Source: Bacillus sp. JCM 19041
GTDB taxonomy: Bacteria; Bacillota; Bacilli; Bacillales; Bacillaceae_D
DNA length: 64,000 bases
Direction: 5' to 3'
Assembly (NCBI GenBank): GCA_001310375.1
Contig: BAXC01000002.1
Coordinates: 1 to 64,000, forward strand
Shown here in pieces: positions 26,580 through 35,539 of the stretch. Numbering within the stretch: the stretch's first letter is position 1; every line of letters begins with the position of its first letter. The notes under the pieces were generated by a model, which saw nothing but the letters and a program-made list of their open reading frames with translations, was not told the origin of the DNA and ran no database searches. The position numbers and the translations under genes are program-made.

Positions 26580-27257
26580 TTATTCGCTTTTCTGATTAAG
26601 TTTCGCTTTTAATGCCGCAAGCTCATCATCAACACCACTGCTACGGTCAAGTGCTGCAAGCTCATCATCAAGAGATTTGTTAGCACTACGCAATTCTCCT
26701 GATGCCTCTGCTTCTGCTTCCTGACGCATGACTTTTTCTTCCATCCGGCTAAAGCCGCCTTTTGCACCACTAGAGCCAATTGTAGACATTGATTCGTTTA
26801 CTTTTGAACGAGCTTTTGCACTTTCAGAACGAGCTTTTAACGAGTCTTTTTTCATATTCATATCGCGGAACTCGTCTTTCATTTCTCTTAATTTCTCTTT
26901 TAATTCTTCTGATAGGCGGGCAGCCTCGTCATGCGCTTCTTTAAGTGAGTCGCGTTGACTTTGTTGTTTGTTTTTGTCCTCCAACACTCGTCGAGCTAAA
27001 TCCTCATCACCTGATTCCAGTGCTTTCATTGCTTGTTCTTCTCGTTTGGCTACAAGCTCAGCGGATTCATCGTATTGTTTCTTTAGAAGTTTGTCATTTG
27101 CTATTTGTTTAGCAACAGCTGCTTCAACTTCTGCAATGTCTTTTTCCATGTCTAAAATGTATTGATCCAGCATTTTACTAGGATCTTCTGCTTTATTAAG
27201 CATCGAATTTAATTCAGATGAAACAACTGTACGAACACGATTAAAAAATCGAAACAT
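26580..27257 (-). CDS. pspA: PspA/IM30 family envelope-stress protein
   Basis: A 225-residue, almost entirely coiled-coil protein of the PspA/Vipp1/LiaH family, which assembles on the inner face of the membrane under envelope stress. It opens FRFFNRVRTVVSSELNSMLNKAEDP, an amphipathic membrane-binding helix plus the D-P-x-K-M-L-D-Q-Y family motif, and has ANDKLLKKQYDE in the hairpin. The extra C-terminal extension (DDELAALDRSSGVDDELAAL) resembles B. subtilis PspA (YdjF) more than LiaH. A sigma-W-like promoter precedes it, and the TPM protein converges on it. Confidence 0.93.
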   Translation of the reverse strand: MFRFFNRVRTVVSSELNSMLNKAEDPSKMLDQYILDMEKDIAEVEAAVAKQIANDKLLKKQYDESAELVAKREEQAMKALESGDEDLARRVLEDKNKQQSQRDSLKEAHDEAARLSEELKEKLREMKDEFRDMNMKKDSLKARSESAKARSKVNESMSTIGSSGAKGGFSRMEEKVMRQEAEAEASGELRSANKSLDDELAALDRSSGVDDELAALKAKLNQKSE

Positions 27258-27324
27258 ATTCTTTTCCTCCCCAATTTACATGCGTAATCTAACGATACCA
27301 TATTGTAAAACTGATTGTTATACA

Positions 27325-27350
27325 TACGAATCAAAATGAGAAAAGGTTTC
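27325..27350 (-). promoter_or_regulatory. Sigma-W-like promoter of pspA
   Basis: Minus strand GAAAC-CTTTT at -35, then CGTATG 17 bases after the AAC. This matches the sigma-W form (TGAAAC with a T-rich 3' flank, CGTA at -10); the first T of TGAAAC is A here. It ends 67 bases before the start codon. Confidence 0.65.
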
Positions 27351-27416
27351 TAATTAATTTCTTTAATCGACTCGTGTTATGCTAAAGACAGAGATAACGA
27401 TGGAGGGACATAGATT

Positions 27417-27947
27417 ATGAAAAAGCGAATTGCAATTGATATGGATGAAGTGATGGCTGACTTTAATAAGAAACATTTAACGCTGTTTAATGCAGATTAT
27501 GGAGAACAGCTGACGATTGAAGATTTACACGGGAAAAAACTGCGTGAATTACGTCCAAAGCTAGAAAATGAAATCCGGAGTTACATGAAGGACCCGACTT
27601 ATTTCAGAGATCTTGATATTATGCAAGATAGCCAAGAAGTGATAAAAGAATTAAGTGAGTCGTATGAAGTTTATATTGCGACAGCAGCGATGCACTTCCC
27701 AACTTCATTTACAGCTAAATATGAATGGTTACAAGAACATTTTCCATTTTTAGATGACCAACATTTTGTTTTTTGTGGTGATAAGAGCGTGATAAAAGCT
27801 GATTATTTAATCGATGATAATCTATGGCAGCTCGAACGATTTACAGGAGAAGGAATTTTGTATACGGCTCCACATAATATTCACGCAACCGGTTATACGC
27901 GTGTAAACAATTGGCAGGATGTAAGAGCTTATTTTCTGGAGAAATAA
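27417..27947 (+). CDS. 5'(3')-deoxyribonucleotidase (NT5C type, HAD superfamily)
   Basis: A 176-residue cytosolic phosphatase that removes phosphate from deoxynucleoside monophosphates. HAD motif I is IAIDMDEVMADFN (D-x-D near residues 8-10), motif II the T-A of VYIATAAMHFP, and motif IV the DYLIDDN loop near residue 130. The NT5C signature LTLFNADYGE and a cap region follow motif I. GGAGGG precedes the start. The next gene lies 21 bases on, so the two are probably cotranscribed. Confidence 0.85.
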   Translation: MKKRIAIDMDEVMADFNKKHLTLFNADYGEQLTIEDLHGKKLRELRPKLENEIRSYMKDPTYFRDLDIMQDSQEVIKELSESYEVYIATAAMHFPTSFTAKYEWLQEHFPFLDDQHFVFCGDKSVIKADYLIDDNLWQLERFTGEGILYTAPHNIHATGYTRVNNWQDVRAYFLEK

Positions 27948-27968
27948 CCAAACGTAAGGGGCGAAGGC

Positions 27969-28754
27969 ATGGAAGAAGCGATTAAAAAAGAGTTAAAAGC
28001 AATTGAGCATAATTACCAAGTGAAAATAATCTATGCTTGTGAATCAGGCAGTAGGGCATGGGGATTCCCGTCTGTGGATAGCGACTACGATGTGCGCTTC
28101 ATTTATTTCCATAAGCCGGAACATTATTTATCGATTGATCCAATTGGTGTTGGCAAAAATCGCGATGTAGTTGAGGTGCCAATAAACAAAGACCTTGATA
28201 TTTCCGGTTGGGATTTTACGAAAGCGGCGAAATTGCTGAGAAAATCAAACCCACCATTACTTGAGTGGCTTCAATCAGATATTGTTTATTATGAATATAG
28301 CTCAGTAGCAGAACAGTTACGAAATATAAAGTCAGAAATGGTATCACCTAAGTCTTGTATCCACCACTATCTGAATATGGCTAATAATAATTATCGTGAG
28401 TATTTGCAAGGAGAGGTCGTTCGAATAAAAAAATATTTTTATGTGCTTCGCCCGATATTAGCAGCAACATGGATGATGAGGTATGATACATTTCCACCTC
28501 TTTCTTTTCAAACCCTTGTGAATCATCTTTTCCCAGAAGGTGAGTTAAAGAAACAAATTAACCAGTTACTGGAGCGTAAAATGAGTGGGATGGAACTAGA
28601 TTTGGAGAAAAGGGTTTCTATATTTCACACTTATTTCGATGAGGCGTTTGAAGAATTAGGGAAATACGCACAGTCGATCGATGAAAATAAAGTTGACTCG
28701 ACGGAGAAACTTAATTGTATGTTTCGAAGCGCTTTAAAAGAAGTATGGAAGTAA
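27969..28754 (+). CDS. RlaP/YcgL family nucleotidyltransferase
   Basis: A 261-residue protein of the predicted DNA polymerase beta-superfamily nucleotidyltransferases (YcgL, RlaP). The catalytic motif is ACESGSRAWGFPSVDSDYDVRF: G-S-R-A-W-G-F then D-S-D-Y-D with the two metal-binding Asp. The helical C-terminal part (IHHYLNMANNNYREYL, KKYFYVLRPILAATWM) is typical of this family, found beside RNA ligases in phage and bacteria. The substrate is unknown. It pairs here with a deoxynucleotidase gene. Confidence 0.85.
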   Translation: MEEAIKKELKAIEHNYQVKIIYACESGSRAWGFPSVDSDYDVRFIYFHKPEHYLSIDPIGVGKNRDVVEVPINKDLDISGWDFTKAAKLLRKSNPPLLEWLQSDIVYYEYSSVAEQLRNIKSEMVSPKSCIHHYLNMANNNYREYLQGEVVRIKKYFYVLRPILAATWMMRYDTFPPLSFQTLVNHLFPEGELKKQINQLLERKMSGMELDLEKRVSIFHTYFDEAFEELGKYAQSIDENKVDSTEKLNCMFRSALKEVWK

Positions 28755-28757
28755 ATG

Positions 28758-28798
28758 AAAAAAGGAAGCCATGTTAGACAGACACAGCTTCCTTTTTT
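28758..28798. terminator. Bidirectional terminator
   Basis: AAAAAAGGAAGC / GCTTCCTTTTTT stem with a 17-base loop between the convergent nucleotidyltransferase and ferredoxin genes. Confidence 0.88.
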
Positions 28799-28799
28799 A

Positions 28800-29123
28800 T
28801 CATTCTTCCGGTCGCTTGCCGGGATCCATTTGCTCACTTGTAGCTGTGCGCAACGGTTTTACTTTTAGGTCATTCGTTACACGGATTTGACAAGACAAGC
28901 GCATGTTGTCGCCTTCGATCCCTTTCTTTGCGCGAGCGCCAGCTTCAGCTTCGCCAATCGGTCCTGCATCCCCCTCGATGACTTCACAAAGGCATGTTGT
29001 GCAACGAGCATTTCCACCACAACGGTGAAGAATGTCTACTCCGTTGTCTTCGAGTGCAAGTACGAGTTTTTTTCCACTTTCAACTGTAAATGAATGATAA
29101 CCTTCAGCGTGAATCGTAGGCAT
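28800..29123 (-). CDS. 2Fe-2S ferredoxin
   Basis: A 107-residue plant-type ferredoxin. Cluster ligands appear in ILHRCGGNARCTTCLCEV (C-x5-C-x2-C) plus the distal MRLSCQIRV, the standard four-Cys pattern. The beta-grasp core begins MPTIHAEGYHSFTVESG. It would be a one-electron carrier in the cytosol; the redox partner is not encoded nearby. GGGGAG precedes the ATG at 29123. It is likely monocistronic. Confidence 0.92.
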   Translation of the reverse strand: MPTIHAEGYHSFTVESGKKLVLALEDNGVDILHRCGGNARCTTCLCEVIEGDAGPIGEAEAGARAKKGIEGDNMRLSCQIRVTNDLKVKPLRTATSEQMDPGKRPEE

Positions 29124-29200
29124 AGTTCATAAACTCCCCTTTATGAATCAATTATGTATCTGTTTTAAGTTTAGCACGAATTGTTTCGTACTGGAAAAAT

Positions 29201-29233
29201 AAAAAAGAACAACATTTACATGCTGTTCTTTAT
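29201..29233 (-). terminator. Terminator of the 62-residue gene
   Basis: Minus strand AAAGAACAGCAT-GTAA-ATGTTGTTCTTT (one mismatch) followed by TTT. Confidence 0.75.
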
Positions 29234-29256
29234 GTATAGAGTTGATTCTGTCATTG

Positions 29257-29445
29257 TCATTCTAAGCCGTAGTGGACAAGGAGTTGGGTCTCCAAATGCT
29301 CAGCTTGATCGAAACTAAGGCTGCTTCGTTTGCTTCTTACATAATCTTCAATTGCTCGTAGATAGGCAGATAGCTCGCTAGTAGCAGTTGGTAGAAACTT
29401 TTCTGCTCTCTTTTCAACAGCTTTTATATCTTCTTGTGAATACAC
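29257..29445 (-). CDS. Small uncharacterised helical protein
   Basis: A 62-residue, probably cytosolic, acidic/basic mixed helical protein (QEDIKAVEKRAEKFLPTATS, YLRAIEDYVRSKRSSLSF). I do not recognise a family. It is supported as a gene by an AGGAGG site before the ATG, by a terminator immediately after the stop, and by amphipathic helix periodicity with no frame breaks. Confidence 0.6.
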   Translation of the reverse strand: MYSQEDIKAVEKRAEKFLPTATSELSAYLRAIEDYVRSKRSSLSFDQAEHLETQLLVHYGLE

Positions 29446-29672
29446 GGCAGTCGCCTCCTAATTCAACGTTTTTTTCTTTAGGTTAAGTGTACTGGAGAAA
29501 TCTTCCCATATCTATTTAAGATTTGATAAAGAGTTAGTGAAACTGTCTTAACAAATAGGAATTAGTGTGGGAATTACCATAAAGTGGTTTTTTTGTTTTG
29601 TGATAGAGATTGACCATTTTATTAAACTTGATTAATCTGGAAAAAAGTCAATTACCGGGAGGGGTCGAAGTG

Positions 29673-31439
29673 ATGAAACAATTGAAGAGAGTTCAGCTAA
29701 ACTTAGCGGAAACAGATAGGTGTGCATACTGGGCAGAACCAATTTCTTTTGTTGTCCAAGCAAGTCGATCTGTCCGTGAATGGGCAAGTTTGGTTAAATC
29801 TGCCGGTCAATCAATTTTAATTATTGATGAAAAAGAAAAGCCTATTGGGACACTGTCTGCTAGGGGTATCTTGCGGTTAATTGAAAAATTAGATACGTGC
29901 GAAAGGGAGTTGCAACAAGATTTGTTGGACCCGGTTCAATATGCTGAAGGACAAACATCTATTGATGGCATTCAGTTTAACGGAGCTGCATTGGTTCTTG
30001 TGAAAGAAGGAGAAACGATAATCGGGGGAATTACAAAAGAAAGATATCATCAAGCGAAAGGACACTTTTTGAAAGACGATCATCAGCAAGAAATTATTTT
30101 AAAGACAATTATCGAAACCGCTTACGAGGGAATTGTTATTGTCGATCAGGATGGCAAGATTGTTAGTATGAACAAAGCGTATTTAAGTTTTTTAGGAAGA
30201 GAAGAAGAATATGAGGTTGTAGGAAAGTTTGTTGCGGATGTAATTGAAAATACCGAATTGCATCATGTAGTTAAGTCTGGGATTCCTCAGAGAGGGAGAA
30301 TTCAAGTAATTCAGGGCCAAAAAATGGTTGTTCACCGTATGCCAATTTGGCAAAAGCAACAAGTGGTAGGGGCAATAGGCATGTTAATCTTCGAAGGTGT
30401 TTCTGAACTATATAAAATCTTAAAGAGTGCAAATGATTCTTCTATTTATGATAAGAAAAGTGTAGAAGTTAAAAACACTCAAATGAAACTGTATTCCTTC
30501 GAACAGATGATTGGAAAAAGTTCAGCGTTGCATATGTGCAAGAGCTTTGCACGCAAAGCATCACGAACAACGGCGGCTGTCCTAATTACTGGGGAGAGCG
30601 GTACTGGAAAAGAGTTGTTTGCTCGTTCGATTCATCAATTAAGTTCACAGGCCGAAGGTGCATTTGTTGCGATTAACTGTGCTGCTGTGCCAGAGACATT
30701 GCTTGAGGCAGAATTATTTGGGTATGAAGAAGGTTCTTTTACGGGAGCCAAAAAAGGAGGCTCTATTGGAAAGTTTGAACAGGCTGATAGAGGAACATTG
30801 TTCTTAGATGAAATTGGAGATATGTCCCTTAGTATGCAAGCTAAACTTTTGAGAGTGTTAGAGGTGAAAGAGATAACAAGAATTGGTGGAAATGAGGAAA
30901 GGTATGTTCATTTTCGACTAATAGCGGCAACGAATAAAAAACTGAAAGAACTTGTCAGCTCAGGACATTTTAGAGAGGATTTGTACTACCGTATAAATGT
31001 GATTCCGTTGTATATACCGTCACTAAGGGAAAGGATAGAGGATCTCCCTCTTTTAATGAGTCATTATATTGAGGAATTTGCTCGCGAGTATCAATTAGAA
31101 GCAAGAGAATTTGGGGCAGAGGCATTGCAAGCAATGCTTTCTTACCATTGGCCAGGAAATATAAGAGAACTTGTGAATGTAATTAATTATATTATGACAA
31201 TAAGTGAAAATCGAATTGTGTCATTATTGGATTTGCCCGGTGACATTCTAGCAAGGAAAGACCGGGTTCAAAAAATGCCGTTAAAATCTACGGCTCGAGA
31301 GAAAGAGAAAAAGGTAATTAAAGAAGTACTTATTGAGGCAAAAGGGAATAAATCGGTTGCGGCAAAAATATTAGGTGTCCATCGATCTACATTGTATCGA
31401 AAATTAAAGAATTTAGATCTGGACATAGAGCCGCTCTAA
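29673..31439 (+). CDS. Sigma-54-dependent transcriptional activator with CBS-like and PAS sensor domains (module 1)
   Basis: A 588-residue enhancer-binding protein. Residues 20-130 look like a CBS-type region (ILIIDEKEKPIGTLSARGI). Residues 140-240 form a PAS domain (IIETAYEGIVIVDQDGKIVSMN). The AAA+ core has Walker A ITGESGTGKELFARS, the sigma-54 contact loop GSFTGA (variant of GAFTGA), Walker B GTLFLDEIGDM and the FREDLYYRINVIPL segment. The C-terminal HTH_8 is KSVAAKILGVHRSTLYRKLK. ATG 29673 follows GGGAGGGG; the ten-codon-longer frame lacks a site. The first downstream gene has a -24/-12 promoter, so this is its probable activator. Confidence 0.95.
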   Translation: MKQLKRVQLNLAETDRCAYWAEPISFVVQASRSVREWASLVKSAGQSILIIDEKEKPIGTLSARGILRLIEKLDTCERELQQDLLDPVQYAEGQTSIDGIQFNGAALVLVKEGETIIGGITKERYHQAKGHFLKDDHQQEIILKTIIETAYEGIVIVDQDGKIVSMNKAYLSFLGREEEYEVVGKFVADVIENTELHHVVKSGIPQRGRIQVIQGQKMVVHRMPIWQKQQVVGAIGMLIFEGVSELYKILKSANDSSIYDKKSVEVKNTQMKLYSFEQMIGKSSALHMCKSFARKASRTTAAVLITGESGTGKELFARSIHQLSSQAEGAFVAINCAAVPETLLEAELFGYEEGSFTGAKKGGSIGKFEQADRGTLFLDEIGDMSLSMQAKLLRVLEVKEITRIGGNEERYVHFRLIAATNKKLKELVSSGHFREDLYYRINVIPLYIPSLRERIEDLPLLMSHYIEEFAREYQLEAREFGAEALQAMLSYHWPGNIRELVNVINYIMTISENRIVSLLDLPGDILARKDRVQKMPLKSTAREKEKKVIKEVLIEAKGNKSVAAKILGVHRSTLYRKLKNLDLDIEPL

Positions 31440-31510
31440 AGAATGGTTTAAATCATAGCAAGTAACCAAAGCGAGTTTTCTATTCAAACCATCGCCCTCT
31501 GCATTCTTAT

Positions 31511-31630
31511 ACTGAAAAGATCAGCAACTAGCGGACGGCATGCACATAGACTCCTGCGGAAAGCGAAGTGTCTGCCCGGAGCGGGAACAAGGCGACGGTC
31601 TCGTTATAACGGGACTTTGTCTTCAGTCTG
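31511..31630 (+). repeat. Intergenic repeat element (copy B)
   Basis: Bounded by ACTGAAAAGAT and the inverse-type end TTTGTCTTCAGTCTG, the latter an exact 15-base complement of the left end of copy A (12495-12509). The interior carries GACTCCTGCGGAAAGCGAAG and GCCCGGAGCGGGAAC, wording typical of abundant Bacillaceae intergenic repeats, plus a small GTCTCGTTATAACGGGAC hairpin. The gene-free stretch 31440-31768 holds this element and the sigma-54 promoter region. Confidence 0.65.
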
Positions 31631-31670
31631 TCTTGGTTGTCGCTTTTATGAGACGTATATGCAACAGTAG

Positions 31671-31688
31671 TGTCGTAATAATGCGACA
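31671..31688. promoter_or_regulatory. Candidate enhancer (activator site) of sigma-54 module 1
   Basis: Dyad TGTCG-N8-CGACA centred about 48 bases upstream of the -24 box. It is the only clear dyad between the repeat and the promoter. Confidence 0.4.
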
Positions 31689-31727
31689 TAAAAAGGAAAA
31701 ACACTTACAATCATAAGGTTCTTCAAA

Positions 31728-31742
31728 TGGCATGTTTCTTGC
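31728..31742 (+). promoter_or_regulatory. Sigma-54 (-24/-12) promoter of module 1
   Basis: TGGCAT-N5-TTGC, matching TGGCAC-N5-TTGC with one change, 26 bases before the dehydrogenase start and directly downstream of a sigma-54 activator gene. Confidence 0.88.
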
Positions 31743-31768
31743 AAAAACGATAGAAAGGAGGGATTATC

Positions 31769-32953
31769 ATGAAAGTAGCCATTAATCATCTGCCATCAAC
31801 AATCATTTATGGAGAAGGTAGTTTCCAGCAGCTAGGTATTGAAGCTGCAAAGGTAGGTTGCAGAGCGCTGATTATAAGCGATGCAATAATGAATGAAATA
31901 GGGAATGTAACTCGTGCAGAGGAAATCTTAGAACAAAGCAGCATTCAATCATTTGTTTTCCTAGGAGTCGAGTCTGAACCAAAAGATACGTACGTATATG
32001 CTGCACTAGAACTACTGGAAACGTATCAATGTGACCATATTATTTCTCTAGGTGGTGGAAGTTGTATTGATACAGCTAAAGCAGTCGCTGTATTGGCCAC
32101 GAATGGAGGTTCCATTAGTAACTACATGAATGGACAAACAATCGCAAAAATGAAAGCGCTTCCTTTGATTGCGATACCAACAACTGGAGGAACAGGGTCG
32201 GAAGTAACTGACGCAACTGTCATTACTAATTCGACTAATGCAGTAAAAATGATGATTAAACAACAGGCTTTTATGCCCCAAGTTGCGATTGTTGATCCAG
32301 TGCTTACAGTGTCATCACCACCAAGCATTACAGCTGCTACTGGTTTAGACGCATTGACGCATGCATTAGAAGCTTACATAAGTAGAAAAGCTCATCCTTT
32401 TACGGATACATGCGCTCTCGATGCGATTAAGCGGATCTACGATAACATTGAGGTGGCCTATCAAAATGGTGAGAATATACAAGCACGCCAGGAAATGATT
32501 TATGGATCAATGCTCGCTGGTATTGCCTTTTCCAATTCTTCTGTATGTCTTGTGCATGGTATGTCCCGTCCAATAGGCGCTTTATTCCATGTGCCCCATG
32601 GTGTTTCAAATGCGATGTTGCTCCCTATCGTGCTTGAATATACAAAAGAAAACTGCGTGGAACGCCTAGCATCAATAGCGCGAGTACTAATGCCAGAGAG
32701 GCAAGGTGAATCTGATCACACCTTGTCAGACGTTCTTGTTAAAAACATTGTTTCGCTCTGCGCTCGGTTGAACATTCCAACATTAAGTGATTGGGGTTTA
32801 GAGAAAGATGTTTTTAGTGGTCATTTAGAGAAAATGGCGTCTGATGCACTTGAAAGCGGTAGCCCTCAGAACAACCCGAGGATCCCGACAAAAGCGGAGG
32901 TCATTAAACTCTATGAAGATTTAATCAATCGTAGCTCGACTGTTTCAAGTTAA
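31769..32953 (+). CDS. Iron-containing alcohol dehydrogenase (module 1)
   Basis: A 394-residue cytosolic NAD(P)-dependent group III dehydrogenase. NAD-binding half: IISLGGGSCIDTAKAVAVL and IPTTGGTGSEVTDATVI. The metal-binding half carries the Asp and three His in TGLDALTHALEAYIS and HGMSRPIGALFHVPHG. The family includes 1,3-propanediol, lactaldehyde and 4-hydroxybutyrate dehydrogenases; the substrate is not readable. GAAAGGAGGG precedes the start. It shares its operon with a GntP permease, suggesting oxidation of an imported hydroxy acid or polyol acid (inference). Confidence 0.93.
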   Translation: MKVAINHLPSTIIYGEGSFQQLGIEAAKVGCRALIISDAIMNEIGNVTRAEEILEQSSIQSFVFLGVESEPKDTYVYAALELLETYQCDHIISLGGGSCIDTAKAVAVLATNGGSISNYMNGQTIAKMKALPLIAIPTTGGTGSEVTDATVITNSTNAVKMMIKQQAFMPQVAIVDPVLTVSSPPSITAATGLDALTHALEAYISRKAHPFTDTCALDAIKRIYDNIEVAYQNGENIQARQEMIYGSMLAGIAFSNSSVCLVHGMSRPIGALFHVPHGVSNAMLLPIVLEYTKENCVERLASIARVLMPERQGESDHTLSDVLVKNIVSLCARLNIPTLSDWGLEKDVFSGHLEKMASDALESGSPQNNPRIPTKAEVIKLYEDLINRSSTVSS

Positions 32954-32967
32954 AAGGGGGCACTCGA

Positions 32968-34298
32968 ATGTTAAGCATGGTTGGACTAGTGGCATCTCTT
33001 GCTTTATTGATTGTACTAACACTCAGGGGTATTAATATTATCATTGCAGCTCTGCTTTCGTCAGTTGTTCTTGCGTTAACAGGCGGTTTAAACATTAATA
33101 CGGCTATGAGTGGCTATTATATGGCTGGTTTTACTGACTATTTTTCTTCATGGTTTCTAGTATTTCTATTAGGAGCAATATTCGGTAAGGTTATTCAAGA
33201 CACAAAAGCGGCAGAGTCAATCGCCGATTGGATAAAGAGAAGGCTAGGTGCGAAATGGGCGCTGTTTGCGGTTATTGCCGCATGCGCATAATGACTTATG
33301 GAGGGGTCAGCTTATTTGTTGTTGGTTTTACTGTTTATCCTATTGCCGTTTCGTTGTTTAAATTAGCTGATTACCCACATCGGTTTATTCCAGTGGCAAT
33401 TGTATTTGGTGCTATATCATTTACGATGACTTCGCCAGGTTCGCCAGAAATTCAAAATATAATTCCAACTGAATTCTTTGGAACAACACCAACTGCCGGG
33501 GGAGTTATCGGTGTCTTTATGGGCTTATTTATTATGATTGCTGGAGGACTTTGGATTCGTTATATGATGCAACGTGCTTTAAAGAATGGTGAACGATTTG
33601 ACTTGCCAAAAGACAGTCCGATGTACAGTCTTGAAAAAGAACCGGTTCAAGAGTTGGCGGCAGCACGAGAATCCGTTTTGCCAAAACCGATTTTTGCACT
33701 CTTACCACTTGTTCTAGTCATCGTGTCATTAAATATAATGGCTTATTATATGCCAGCAAAGACGGCTGTACTTGTTGCACTCTTGCTAGGTGTTATAGCA
33801 ACATGGTTGTTAAATATTAAGTTTGTTACTCAGTACTGGCAATCACTTGCGGCTGGTGCACAAAATTCCCTCATCGCAATTGCTAACACTTGCGCAGTAG
33901 TAGGATTTGGCAGTGTGGCTGCTCAAGTGCCTGCGTTTGACGTTTTCTTAAATGCGTTACTTGATACAGCTGGTTCACCATTTCTTAGCTTGGCCTTGTT
34001 TGTGACCGTGATTTGCGGAATTACCGGCTCTGCTTCAGGAGGTCTGGGCATTGCTTTGCCTCTTATTGCACCAGAGTATATGGACCGTGGTGTCGATCCG
34101 GGGGCCATGCATCGTATTTCTGCACTTGCATCTGGAGGGCTTGATTCATTGCCTCATAATGGCTTTGTTGTGACAACGATTCGTGCGATTTGTGGGGAAA
34201 CACATAAACGAGCGTATACGCCTATTTTCTTTGTTTGTACAGTTGTCCCAACGATAGCGCTAGGAATAGCGGTAGCTCTTTATACGATTTTCTATTAA
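32968..34298 (+). pseudogene. GntP family permease, frameshifted
   Basis: Proton symporter of about 443 residues and 12 or more helices, of the gluconate permease family. It starts MLSMVGLVASLALLIVLTLRG with AAGGGGG upstream. The frame breaks near 33287 after ALFAVIAACA, and continues IMTYGGVSLFVVGFTVYPI, TSPGSPEIQNIIPTEFFGT and GSASGGLGIALPLI. The hallmark G-G-L-D-S-L-P-H-N-G lies near the C-terminus. Members carry gluconate, 3-hydroxybutyrate and other hydroxy acids. It is cotranscribed with the iron alcohol dehydrogenase 14 bases upstream. Confidence 0.92.
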
Positions 34299-34375
34299 GC
34301 CTAATGTTGAAAAGTGAAGGGGAGCAATTGAGAAATCACAAATGAGATTGTTTGACATACGTTTAAATTTGGCTG

Positions 34376-34410
34376 CCGTTCCTTATAAAGGAGCGGTGGT
34401 TTGTTTTCGT
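34376..34410 (+). terminator. Probable terminator of module 1
   Basis: CCGTTCCTT-ATA-AAGGAGCGG stem (one mismatch) followed by TGGTTTGTTTT, in the gap before glutaminase. Confidence 0.6.
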
Positions 34411-34498
34411 TCCAAAGAGGATATGGAAAGGGAGTGCGTGGTGCATACTTAATAAAAGAAAGTACGATTAAAACGAGGGATTTCAGAGGAGGATACTT

Positions 34499-35428
34499 AT
34501 GTTATGTCGATCTAGTGATGAACTTCAGCTCTTGGTTAATCAAGCAAAGGATGTAACGAGCCAAGGAAGTGTAGCTGATTACATACCTGCTTTGGCGCTT
34601 GCAGAGCAAGAAAAAGTTTCTGTCGCATTATATTATCCGGATGGAAGGTTGTACTCTGCAGGTGATACGCAGGAGAATTTTACGCTTCAAAGCATTTCTA
34701 AGGTTCTTTCCCTTGCTTTGGCATTAATTGATAAAGGAGAAGAACATGTCTTTTATTGGGTAGGAAAGGAACCCACTGGCGACCCATTTAATTCGATTGC
34801 AAAGTTAGAGACAAATAATCCTTCTAAGCCATTAAATCCAATGATTAATGCTGGTGCACTCGCGGTAACGCATATGGTTGAAGGGGCTTCAGTTGGGGAG
34901 CGGTTGGAACGTTTGCTTGATTTTATTCGCTGTCTGGCAAACAACAAGAAGATTGCTTATAACGAAGAAATCGCCAAATCGGAGTACGAAACAGCTGATT
35001 TAAATCGCGCACTTGCGTTTTTTATGAAACAGCATGGTGTTATTAATGAAGATGTAGAAGAATTAATGGATCTTTACACAAAGCAATGTGCGATTGAAAT
35101 GAATTGTATGGACTTGGCACGAATTGGATGTGTGTTTGCCATGGACGGTCGTGATCCAGAAACAGATGAACAGCTCTTACCGGTCGATGTTGCACGTATC
35201 TGTAAAACATTTATGGTGACGTGTGGGATGTACAATGCTTCGGGAGAGTTTGCGATTAACGTGGGTATACCAGCAAAAAGCGGTGTCTCCGGTGGTATTA
35301 TGGGATCCATTCCGAAGAAGTGTGGTATCGGTATTTATGGACCATCATTGGATGACAAAGGGAACTCCATTGCTGGGATGAAGTTGCTTGAAATGATGTC
35401 GAAACAGTATTCGTTAAGTATGTTTTAA
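34499..35428 (+). CDS. glsA: Glutaminase A
   Basis: A 309-residue serine-type glutaminase (L-glutamine to glutamate and ammonia) with a beta-lactamase-like fold. The catalytic S-x-x-K is in FTLQSISKVLSLALAL (S65/K68). Other family blocks are VGKEPTGDPFNS, NPMINAGALAV, a Y-E-x-x-x-x-x-R region (SEYETADLNRALA) and AKSGVSGGIMGSIP near the C-terminus. Length matches. AGAGGAGG precedes ATG 34499. It is monocistronic, with a terminator. Confidence 0.95.
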   Translation: MLCRSSDELQLLVNQAKDVTSQGSVADYIPALALAEQEKVSVALYYPDGRLYSAGDTQENFTLQSISKVLSLALALIDKGEEHVFYWVGKEPTGDPFNSIAKLETNNPSKPLNPMINAGALAVTHMVEGASVGERLERLLDFIRCLANNKKIAYNEEIAKSEYETADLNRALAFFMKQHGVINEDVEELMDLYTKQCAIEMNCMDLARIGCVFAMDGRDPETDEQLLPVDVARICKTFMVTCGMYNASGEFAINVGIPAKSGVSGGIMGSIPKKCGIGIYGPSLDDKGNSIAGMKLLEMMSKQYSLSMF

Positions 35429-35443
35429 TGGGATAAGGTAGCT

Positions 35444-35475
35444 AGCAGGAAGCGAGTACGCTTTCTGCTTTTTTC
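35444..35475 (+). terminator. Terminator of glsA
   Basis: AGCAGGAAGCG-AGTA-CGCTTTCTGCT stem (one wobble pair) followed by TTTTTC. Confidence 0.85.
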
Positions 35476-35539
35476 TTGTTTCGCTCGGATCCTACCTAAC
35501 GTATAATCAATAGGCGAAACGTAAGGAGCAAAGAATCGT

